Origin: Sphingobacterium sp. R2
Lineage (GTDB): Bacteria > Bacteroidota > Bacteroidia > Sphingobacteriales > Sphingobacteriaceae
Assembly: GCF_040760075.1 (NCBI RefSeq)
Contig: NZ_CP142884.1
Span: forward strand, 4,464,001 to 4,528,000
Reading direction: 5' to 3'
Length of the DNA: 64,000 nt
Shown: piece by piece, positions 34,975 to 42,372 of the stretch
Layout: each line of letters opens with the position of its first letter
How positions within the stretch are numbered: position 1 is the first letter of the stretch
The notes under the pieces: generated by a model
The model's input: the letters and a program-made list of their open reading frames with translations, nothing else
Told to the model about the DNA's origin: nothing
Database searches by the model: none
Translations under genes and position numbers: made by a program

Positions 34975-36288
34975 TTAATCTACGTTAAATGGAAGAGGAT
35001 CTTTTAACACAAATTTAAAATCTACCGTATTCTCACCCCTTATCACACGAAGATGCATTTCCTTACCCTCTTCCGATCTAAAAAGATTATGAATCGACTC
35101 CAAAGAAAATGAAGATGCGGGGCGACCATTGATCCTAATGACTTTATCATTAGGGAGTAGTCCTGCGATTGCCGCTGGTGACCCCTCGCGCACCGTTGCA
35201 ATCTTATACATATTTCGAAGTACAAAGCGATATTGCACGCTATTTCCCATTCTTACCTCTGTACCACCATCTTTTTGAAGGACTACAGGGATTTCTTCTC
35301 TCTCGTATTGAATACCATCATGTATAATTTCCAGACCACTCATATTCAAATAATAAAAACGATCAAAATCCTTATTCTTCCGAAGATAGATTGCTTTGTT
35401 TGGATAATCTAATATGACTTTAAATCGGCGCAACAATTCGTTGCCAAGCGAACCTATTCTTTCACTTACAAATGTCGCATGTTGTAACGAACTCAACTCA
35501 GGATAGGCGACAAGTGGGTAATTCATCGTAAACGGCCCAAGCTCAAGCGACCGTATTCGATTTCTCTTCCCGTAAATCTCGCCATTAAAGCCTTGCCCTA
35601 TATAATCATCGATAAATGGAGGTTTAATATCGAAATTGTTTAACCTCGACGGAATAAGCATCAAAGCATCGCTATTTCCCATATCGATCAATACCCGACC
35701 ATCGATCACGGCATTATCCTGTCTGAAAGCAACTGAAATATAGGGGCGGCTATTTACAATATCCAATGGTAGACATTGCATTTTCTCCAGCATCTTGGGC
35801 CGATTTTTCTGAGGAAATAATGTGATGCGGTGCTTTTGAAAATCAATTTCTATCATGTGGTTTTCAAAAAAACGACTTCCCATAATACCATTGACCTCTA
35901 TTCCTATGCGCGTAGAGATATCAATATGAGCATTTTGTAAAATGTATATTGGTTGGTTCAAATCTTCATATACACCAGCTATATTGACATGGTTATTAAT
36001 CGATAGATAGCCATCCAGCCCCTCTTCACGACCTAAACCCTGAAATTTGTTGACAAAAACTGCGGTGTCAATTGATTTTAATGTCTCGCCAAAAATCATG
36101 GTTTCCTTTACGCCTGTATCCAAGAGGAAGTTCATCGGATAACCATTCACCAAAACGTGAATGATGACCAAGTTATGTACAAAGAGGAAAGAAAATTTAG
36201 CCTTCTTTTTTCCATTCAATACAAAGCCTACCTGCCCCTGAGTGAGGAGAAAGCAGAACAATGCCAGCGATAGAAAAAATACCTTCAT
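34975..36288 (-). CDS. Secreted two-lobed retropepsin-like aspartic protease with PDZ domain
   Basis: A 437-residue protein with a signal peptide (MKVFFLSLALFCFLLTQGQ). The first lobe has FLLDTGVKETMIFG (catalytic DTG near residue 57), the second has RVLIDMGNSDALMLIPSR, with DMG in place of DTG/DSG. A C-terminal PDZ domain (about 340-430) includes VREGSPAAIAGLLPNDKVIRING. The tandem lobes imply an intramolecular pepsin-like pairing, then a substrate-binding PDZ. Relatives are frequent in Bacteroidota and lack defined substrates. The site of action should be periplasm or outer surface. Confidence 0.82.
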   Translation of the reverse strand: MKVFFLSLALFCFLLTQGQVGFVLNGKKKAKFSFLFVHNLVIIHVLVNGYPMNFLLDTGVKETMIFGETLKSIDTAVFVNKFQGLGREEGLDGYLSINNHVNIAGVYEDLNQPIYILQNAHIDISTRIGIEVNGIMGSRFFENHMIEIDFQKHRITLFPQKNRPKMLEKMQCLPLDIVNSRPYISVAFRQDNAVIDGRVLIDMGNSDALMLIPSRLNNFDIKPPFIDDYIGQGFNGEIYGKRNRIRSLELGPFTMNYPLVAYPELSSLQHATFVSERIGSLGNELLRRFKVILDYPNKAIYLRKNKDFDRFYYLNMSGLEIIHDGIQYEREEIPVVLQKDGGTEVRMGNSVQYRFVLRNMYKIATVREGSPAAIAGLLPNDKVIRINGRPASSFSLESIHNLFRSEEGKEMHLRVIRGENTVDFKFVLKDPLPFNVD

Positions 36289-36881
36289 TCAAGTTTACAT
36301 TTGGTATTTCCAATGTAAACAACAAAATTCATATAAAAAAAGATTTTTAAAAGACGAAAACTGCCTGATCATTTTTCTTTTATGGCCACTTTTTTAACAA
36401 AAAAACCACATTTTATTGTATCGTATTGCATTTGCCCTTAATACCTTTCGAAGCAGATCCTATCGTAGACCTGTGTTTATGTGGATGCGAAAACTGAGAA
36501 AATCTAGTCTGAAGACAATAAAACCAAACCTATTGACACTGCTAAGCAATGGGCTGATTAAAATTGACTAAGATAATCAATAAAGTGTAATACAACCCAA
36601 TATCAACTTTTTCCTAACAACAATATTTACTCTATATATGGACAGTAATTAGTCACTGCTTATTCAATGCTGGCTGAGTCATCACTGAACAAGCACTGAA
36701 CAAACACTGAACAAGCAGTGAGGTAACGGTTAATAGGATTGCCATTTAATCCCCATCAGATGTAGCTAAAAATTTTTTAAAAAAAAGGTAGGGAACTCAA
36801 CTTATGTAACAAAAAAAGGGATTGTATCCGCATGATCATTTGATGTGATAATTCATTGAAAAAAGCCTATAAAGCAAAAAA
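36289..36881. other. 593-base gene-free stretch left of the insertion sequence
   Basis: No reading frame of note. The central part holds the phased repeat array at 36654-36720, annotated separately. The right edge, AAAAAA at 36876-36881, is the left flank of the insertion element. Much of the rest is AT-rich. It may be a former promoter region cut off from its gene by the insertion. Confidence 0.4.
36654..36720. repeat. 11-bp tandem repeats inside a 13-bp inverted repeat
   Basis: CACTGAACAAG (36683-36693), CACTGAACAAA (36694-36704) and CACTGAACAAG (36705-36715) are head-to-tail, followed by a partial fourth unit. The array ends in TGAACAAGCAGTG (36708-36720), which is complementary at 12 of 13 positions to CACTGCTTATTCA at 36654-36666. 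Unit length is about one helical turn, as expected for cooperative protein binding on one DNA face. Confidence 0.75.
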
Positions 36882-36952
36882 GGGATCAAGCGGAATTCTT
36901 GGGGGGAATAGTAATAATTTTCTAAATTAGCATCTTTAAAAACGAATCAACC

Positions 36953-37306
36953 TTGCAAGACGCCGAACGTAAATTACTATCCTTTTTAATGCCCGAAGGG
37001 CTTTTAGAATATTTTCAAATTCAGGAAGTAGATCAAGTGGAGGACCAACTCCATATTTATTTAGATGAGCTTAATATTCCACCAGCAGATTATCAGAGCA
37101 GTAAATTAGAATCCAAAGGTTTTATGCCTTCTACGGAGATATCCGACTTTCCTATTAGAGGACAAAAGGTTACGCTCCATGTCCGTCGTCGTCGTTGGAC
37201 TGTACTGGATAGTGGAGAGATTATCACAAGAGATTGGAACTTGGTACAACAAGGTGCTCGAATGACTACAGAATTTGGGCTTTTTTTAAAGAAGATATTT
37301 AGATAA
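36953..37306 (+). CDS. ISAon1-family transposase N-terminal-region protein
   Basis: A 117-codon frame opening with TTG at 36953 and including MPEGLLEYFQI and HVRRRRWTVLD, with basic residues expected of a helix-turn-helix end-binding module. An upstream ATG is absent; TTG or a downstream ATG (36989) must be used. The catalytic part lies in the frame +1 to it, open from 37290. The overlap has TTTTTTTAAAG at 37281-37291, a slip-prone site that could allow production of a fused protein. Intact in itself. Confidence 0.75.
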   Translation: MQDAERKLLSFLMPEGLLEYFQIQEVDQVEDQLHIYLDELNIPPADYQSSKLESKGFMPSTEISDFPIRGQKVTLHVRRRRWTVLDSGEIITRDWNLVQQGARMTTEFGLFLKKIFR

Positions 37307-38282
37307 TCATCCTGTAAGTGCTCATCTAGTAGGTTTATTCTTTCAAATAGATGGCAAGCAATTACAAGATCAATACAAGAATTATCTGAGCGATTTTCAG
37401 TCTTGGGATCAGAAATCTCACGCAGAGCAATGGACACTTTTTACAGATAATATAAGCGAAAAACTTAGTATTGATGAAACGAGCTTCAGTAACGGCGAAC
37501 TTTATACTATTCTGAGTAATAAAGCGGCTAAAGGCAAAAAAGGAACTATTTTAGCTACCATCAAAGGAACTAAAGCTGAAGATATTATTAACGTTTTAGA
37601 ACGTATTCCTTTAAGATTGAGGAATAAAGTAAAGGAAGTGACCATGGACATGGCACCCAATATGGCTAAAGCTATCCAGCGATGCTTTAGAAATGCTAGA
37701 CGAGTAATAGATAGATTTCATGTACAAAAACTAGCCTACGATGCTGTACAGGAGTTACGGATCAAATATCGCTGGGAGGTCTTAGATGAAGAAAGTTATA
37801 AGATAACACAAGCTCGTAAGCAAGGAGAGTCTTATGAGCCAGAAATACTTTCAAACGGAGATACGTTGAAATAATTACTTGCAAGATCTAGGCATCTACT
37901 ATTCAAACATCCTTCTAGATGGTCTGAAAGTCAAAAATATCGAGCAGAGCTGCTTTTCTTGCGGTTTCCATTATTAAAAAGAGCGTATGATTTGAGTCTA
38001 GCATTAGGTAACATCTTCCATAAATCTAAGAGTAAAGAAGGTGCTTTTACTAAACTAGCGTTATGGCATAATCAGGTAGAAAACGCTGGAACACAGTCTT
38101 TCGAAAGTGCAGCAAGATCTATTGCGGCACACCACGCAAATATCCTTCACTATTTTGATAATAAGAGTACGAATGCTTCTGCAGAATCTTTCAACGCTAA
38201 ATTAAAATCTTTTAGAGCCATATTCAGAGGGGTTAGAGATACTACATTCTTCCTATACCGAGTTATGAAATTATATGCTTAA
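37290..38282 (+). pseudogene. ISAon1-family DDE transposase, interrupted by a nonsense codon
   Basis: One frame runs from 37290 to TAA 38280-38282 except for a TAA at 37872-37874. Before it lie LSIDETSFSNGEL (first catalytic Asp) and EVTMDMAPNMAKAI (second Asp) and DRFHVQKL; after it, NASAESFNAKLKSFRAIFRG (catalytic Glu). The sequence around the stop reads NGDTLK-stop-LLARSRHLLF, where family members usually have Gln, so a single C-to-T change (CAA to TAA) explains it. The C-terminal Glu would be missing from the truncated protein, so it should be inactive. Confidence 0.85.
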
Positions 38283-38316
38283 AACTTACTGCCCCCCAAA
38301 CTTTCGGTATGATCCC

Positions 38317-38349
38317 AAAAAAGCCCCTTTACTAATGTAAAGAGGCTTT
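38317..38349 (-). terminator. Terminator of the tRNA-Leu gene, abutted by the IS
   Basis: On the minus strand the stem AAGCCTCTTTAC / GTAAAGGGGCTT (38321-38348) is followed by TTTTTT (38317-38322), after which the IS end begins at 38316. The stem is complete, so termination probably still works. Confidence 0.8.
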
Positions 38350-38352
38350 GCG

Positions 38353-38432
38353 TACCCGGAGCCGGAGTCGAACCGGCACGGTTTCCCACTGGTGTTTGAG
38401 ACCAGCGCGTCTACCAATTCCGCCATCCGGGC
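38353..38432 (-). tRNA. tRNA-Leu (anticodon CAA)
   Basis: Minus-strand sequence from 38432 folds as a tRNA: acceptor GCCCGGA with TCCGGGT, D-arm AATTGGTAGACGCGC, anticodon stem CTGGT/ACCAG with loop CTCAAAC giving anticodon CAA (reads UUG), a short type II variable arm, and T-arm GGTTCGACTCC. The 3' CCA is not encoded. Eighty bases long. It is followed by a terminator at which an insertion sequence has landed. Confidence 0.93.
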
Positions 38433-38546
38433 ATATCCGTTTGGGATGATGCAAAAGTAGGTTTTTTCATGAAAAAGAGAAAACTTTTTGAATAAATTTA
38501 CCGTATAAATAAATATAAAGCTGAAATTCAGCCGAATAATTTTGCT

Positions 38547-39284
38547 TTAGTTACTCAGATAGCTTGCTCTGACAGTAATATTCGCCGTTTTTTTCCTTGA
38601 GGTTGTATTAAACACCCCTCCAGAGGAATATTCTTCGTTATCATTTTGACCAGTTATCTGAAAAATTCCAAGATCGGCCTTTACGAGGTTGCCCAAGTCA
38701 GCGTTGGACTCTGTTGCAATATTATTAGCACGCTGATGTGCATTTTTTGAGGCTTGCGAAATAAGTTCCAATTTGAGATCTTCCAACTTAGAATAATAAT
38801 AATTAGGTGTGCTCGAACTGAGTTCAATTCCTTTAGATATCAACGTGGATATCTCTCTTGAAGCATTATCCACCTTGTTCAAATCTTTTGATTCCACACT
38901 GACGGTTTGAGACAACGTATATCCAGAAAAAGTATTGTAACCATTGCCCTTCCCATCGGTATGGTATTCAAAATCCTTAGCAATGTTAACCGCTTCAAAA
39001 CGGATCTCGTCGGCTTTCACACCTTGTTGAACTAAAAATTCACGAACCAAATCACGATCTGTTGCCAATTGAGCAGAGGCTGCACTCAACTCGAAATTTT
39101 TTCTGCTAAAAGTAGCGCTCCATTTGACCAAATCGGACTCAAAATCTTTTTTGGCATTCCCATTTACGGTGATCGTCTGCATAGATTTAAACTTGTATCG
39201 GTATGCCGATCCCACGATCCAGGCAGTGACTACAATTAAAAGCCCCAAGATAACTGAAGCGATAACAGCGGATGAAGATTTCAT
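38547..39284 (-). CDS. SIMPL-domain (DUF541) protein
   Basis: ATG 39284 gives 245 residues; the frame can extend to 39323. A membrane helix (VIASVILGLLIVVTAWIV) anchors a periplasmic SIMPL domain, recognisable from ITVNGNAKKDFESDLVKWSA, the LVREFLVQQGVKADEI block, SGYTLSQTVSVES and ISKGIELSSSTPNYYYSKLEDLKLELISQASKNA (34 residues shown as a span of the domain end, about residues 150-185). SIMPL proteins form ring-like oligomers and are linked to envelope or oxidative stress, but have no defined activity. It is a single gene beside tRNA-Leu. Confidence 0.82.
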   Translation of the reverse strand: MKSSSAVIASVILGLLIVVTAWIVGSAYRYKFKSMQTITVNGNAKKDFESDLVKWSATFSRKNFELSAASAQLATDRDLVREFLVQQGVKADEIRFEAVNIAKDFEYHTDGKGNGYNTFSGYTLSQTVSVESKDLNKVDNASREISTLISKGIELSSSTPNYYYSKLEDLKLELISQASKNAHQRANNIATESNADLGNLVKADLGIFQITGQNDNEEYSSGGVFNTTSRKKTANITVRASYLSN

Positions 39285-39378
39285 AACCAGTTTTTTATGT
39301 TTACGTAACAATGAATATACCAAAAAATAAACCGTTTTTTATTTTTTATAGATAAATTGCGACAAAAAGTATTAAAAT

Positions 39379-42198
39379 ATGAATAAGAAAAATATCTGTA
39401 TTCCATTCTGTGTTTTAGCAGCATTTGCTGCCAACGCTCAAAAGAAACCATTGGATCATACAGTATATGATAGTTGGCAAAATATTTCTTCGCCATACAT
39501 CAGTAAATCCGGTAAATTTATCCTATTTCAAGTCACCCCCCAAGAAGGAGACGGTCAACTTTTTTTAAAAACAAAAGATAACAAACAAATCGCCCAAATT
39601 CCTAGAGGCTATAATGCGAAAATAACGGATAATGAAAATAATATAGTCAGCTTAATCAAAGCCCCTTTTGCAGCCACCCGCGAGGCTAAGATCAAAAAGA
39701 AAAAAGCTGAAGATCTTCCAAAAGATTCACTCGGCATTTACAATTTGACGACCGCTGCCCTTGTTAAATTTCCGCAGGTAAAGTCCTATAAAATTTCCGA
39801 ACAGAACAATAATTTCGTTTCTTTCCTTTTTGATAAAGAAGTAAGTGAGCAAGCCGTACCAAATGCTGCCACAACTGCTGGTTCAACAAATAAGAATAGT
39901 GATAAAAAGAAAAAGACGATTGCAACCCTTGCTCTATACGATTTAAATACTGGAGATTCCGTCCAATTCTCGGCGGTAGATCAGTATGAATGGAATAAAT
40001 CAGGGTCGAAAATAGTTTTTTCCAAAAAGACAGATGCGAAAGACAGCCTCTCAAAAGAATCTGGTGTATACCTTTACGAATTAGCAACCAAAAAGCTCAA
40101 AAAGATATCAAATGGGAAAGGCAATTACAAAAACTTCAAGTTTGACGAGTCGGGCGATCAGCTCGCTTTCTTAGGGGACCTCTCAACTGAAAAGGCATTA
40201 CTAAAAAATTATAGGCTTTATTATTATACAAACGCGATAGATACAGCCCAATATCTTGCTACAAAAACCAGCAATGGCATACCTAAGAACTGGTCCGTTA
40301 GTGGAGATGGGGAAGTTCGTTTTAGTAAAAATGGAGAGAAGTTGTTTTTTGGAATAGCACCAATACCTCGTGTTAAAGATACTACCTTAGTGGATTTTGA
40401 GCATGCGAAAGTGGATGTTTGGCATTGGCAAGACGACTATTTACAACCTATGCAGCTGGTAAATCTAAAGAAAGAACTTGCAAAAAACTTCTTAGCGGTA
40501 ACGTACCCCAAATATAATCGCACAATTATCCCACTGACAGACAATACGTTTAATTCAACCTCTCTTACCCCAGATGCAAATGGTGAATATATTTTGGCGC
40601 GAACTGACTTCGGCAAACGAATTGAAAGCCAATGGGAAGGTAGTACACGGGATGATATTTACCTGGTTTCGACGAAAACAGGAAATAAAGAATTAATTCT
40701 CTCAAACTTTTCAGGAAATGCGATTATAAGTCCCGATGCAAAATATATTGTATTTTTTGATCAGGACAAGGCAACTTGGAATTCCTACCACATCAGTTCA
40801 AAGAAAAAGATTGTGCTGAATGAAGGTATACCCGCATCGTTCTCCGATGAAGAAAATGATATGCCTACCACGCCGCAGGGCTACGGAATGGCTGCATGGA
40901 CTCCAGACTATAAGGGGATATACGTCAATTCAAGATATGATATCTGGTATTTTAATTTAGACGGCTCAAACAAATCTATTTTAACCAATGGTTATGGTGC
41001 GGCGTCACAGACAACATTCCGTTATTTGCCTTTTAGACGAGAAGAGGACCGCAATCAAGCCACAACGCTCGACTATAAAAAGGGCGGCTATCTGACATCC
41101 TTCAACCACAAGACAAAAGAATCGGGTTTTTATCAGTTCAAAGGACAACGTAATGATCCAAAAAGTCTCCTGATTGCACCTAAATCTTTCAAGAACATTA
41201 GTGCCTCCGCAGATCAAAAAACCATCCTTTACAGTAAAGAGGATTATATAATGTCTCCCAATCTGTATACAAATAACGCGAAATTCAATGATGAATCTCA
41301 GTTATCCAATATAAACCAGCAACAAGCTGACTATAATTGGGGGACAGCCGAATTAGTTCACTGGACCACGCCTGAAGGCAATCAAGCAGAAGGTATTTTG
41401 TATAAACCAGAAAATTTTGATCCGGAAAAAAAATATCCGATTATCGCTTATTTTTACGAAAAGCTCTCCGATGGTTTATACACCTATCAGGCTCCTGCAC
41501 CTACCCCATCGCGTTTAAACATTCCTTATTTTGTTAGCAATGAATATTTGGTCTTTGCACCAAACATCAGTTACAAAACGGGACACCCTGGCAAATCCGC
41601 GGAAGAATACATTAATTCAGGCATGAAATACCTAACTCAAAACAGCTGGGTTGATAGTACGAAAATGGGGATCCAAGGACAAAGCTGGGGTGGCTATCAA
41701 GTGGCACATCTGATTACACGGACGAATATGTATGCGGCCGCTTGGACTGGGGCTCCTGTCGTCAATATGACCTCGGCCTATGGCGGAATACGCTGGCAAA
41801 GCGGCATGTCACGTCAATTTCAATACGAACATACACAAAGTCGTATCGGTAAAACGCTATGGGAAGCACCAGAACTCTATATTGAAAATTCACCATTATT
41901 CCATTTAGATAAAGTAAATACTCCTGTTGTTATCATGGCAAATGACAATGATGGTGCTGTGCCATGGTATCAAGGGATTGAAATGTTTACCGCATTGCGC
42001 CGATTGAAAAAACCTGTATGGATGTTGAATTACAATGGTGACGAGCATAATCTGATGATGCGACAAAACAGAAAAGATATACAAATTCGAGAGCAGCAGT
42101 TCTTTGACCATTTTCTAAAAGGAGCTCCTGCCCCCAATTGGATGAAGAAAGGGATTCCAGCCACGGAAAAAGGAATAGACTGGGGGCTCGAATTCTAG
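39379..42198 (+). CDS. S9 family (prolyl-oligopeptidase-like) secreted peptidase
   Basis: A 939-residue protein with a signal peptide (MNKKNICIPFCVLAAFAANAQ). A long N-terminal beta-propeller-like region (about 30-650) with DPP/TolB-type repeats such as YDLNTGDSVQFSAVDQYEWN precedes a C-terminal alpha/beta-hydrolase domain. The triad is visible as GIQGQSWGGY (Ser), NDNDGAVPW (Asp) and GDEHNL (His). Proteins of this kind digest peptides in the periplasm or at the surface. A strong terminator follows at 42210-42244. Confidence 0.9.
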   Translation: MNKKNICIPFCVLAAFAANAQKKPLDHTVYDSWQNISSPYISKSGKFILFQVTPQEGDGQLFLKTKDNKQIAQIPRGYNAKITDNENNIVSLIKAPFAATREAKIKKKKAEDLPKDSLGIYNLTTAALVKFPQVKSYKISEQNNNFVSFLFDKEVSEQAVPNAATTAGSTNKNSDKKKKTIATLALYDLNTGDSVQFSAVDQYEWNKSGSKIVFSKKTDAKDSLSKESGVYLYELATKKLKKISNGKGNYKNFKFDESGDQLAFLGDLSTEKALLKNYRLYYYTNAIDTAQYLATKTSNGIPKNWSVSGDGEVRFSKNGEKLFFGIAPIPRVKDTTLVDFEHAKVDVWHWQDDYLQPMQLVNLKKELAKNFLAVTYPKYNRTIIPLTDNTFNSTSLTPDANGEYILARTDFGKRIESQWEGSTRDDIYLVSTKTGNKELILSNFSGNAIISPDAKYIVFFDQDKATWNSYHISSKKKIVLNEGIPASFSDEENDMPTTPQGYGMAAWTPDYKGIYVNSRYDIWYFNLDGSNKSILTNGYGAASQTTFRYLPFRREEDRNQATTLDYKKGGYLTSFNHKTKESGFYQFKGQRNDPKSLLIAPKSFKNISASADQKTILYSKEDYIMSPNLYTNNAKFNDESQLSNINQQQADYNWGTAELVHWTTPEGNQAEGILYKPENFDPEKKYPIIAYFYEKLSDGLYTYQAPAPTPSRLNIPYFVSNEYLVFAPNISYKTGHPGKSAEEYINSGMKYLTQNSWVDSTKMGIQGQSWGGYQVAHLITRTNMYAAAWTGAPVVNMTSAYGGIRWQSGMSRQFQYEHTQSRIGKTLWEAPELYIENSPLFHLDKVNTPVVIMANDNDGAVPWYQGIEMFTALRRLKKPVWMLNYNGDEHNLMMRQNRKDIQIREQQFFDHFLKGAPAPNWMKKGIPATEKGIDWGLEF

Positions 42199-42209
42199 CA
42201 CAAAACAAT

Positions 42210-42246
42210 AAAAAGGTGTGATTTTTAGAAATCACACCTTTTTTAA
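42210..42246 (+). terminator. Intrinsic terminator after the S9 peptidase gene
   Basis: AAAAAGGTGTGATTT pairs perfectly with AAATCACACCTTTTT around a TTAG tetraloop (42225-42228), followed by further T residues. It lies 12 bases beyond the stop codon. Confidence 0.92.
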
Positions 42247-42372
42247 TACCAAAAAACCTTGTTTGACAGATTATTTTTAAAAAAACATCAAAAAAAATTT
42301 CAATTTTTAACAAAAACACAATATTTTTGAAAAACAAAATCAACAAAACTGTAATTTAACTACAAAATACAA

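Larger units (their letters stand above)
36882..38316 (+). mobile_element. ISAon1-like insertion sequence (ISL3-type), decayed
   Basis: A 1435-base element bounded by imperfect inverted ends: left GGGATCAAGCGGAA...TTGGGGGG from 36882, right end read inward GGGATCATACCGAA...TTGGGGGG ending at 38316. It encodes an N-terminal region protein and a DDE transposase in a second frame, the two-frame layout of ISAon1-family elements. Both flanks are AAAAAA, compatible with a 6-base or longer target duplication in an A-run but not a clear 8-bp one. An in-frame TAA in the transposase (37872-37874) probably makes it non-autonomous. It inserted at the T-run of the tRNA-Leu terminator. Confidence 0.88.

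Noticed and set aside
36683..36715. Short tandem repeats considered as a CRISPR array
   Set aside because: Units are 11 bases with no spacers and there are no cas genes nearby.
36874..38324. An 8-bp target duplication expected for ISL3-type elements
   Set aside because: The flanks are GCAAAAAA on the left and AAAAAAGC on the right; they share only the A-run, so an 8-bp duplication is not supported.
13939..38432. Search for prophage, restriction-modification, CBASS or other known defence clusters
   Set aside because: No helicase-nuclease pairs, methyltransferases, cyclases, toxin-antitoxin pairs or phage genes were seen; the only defence-related candidate is prfH-rtcB.
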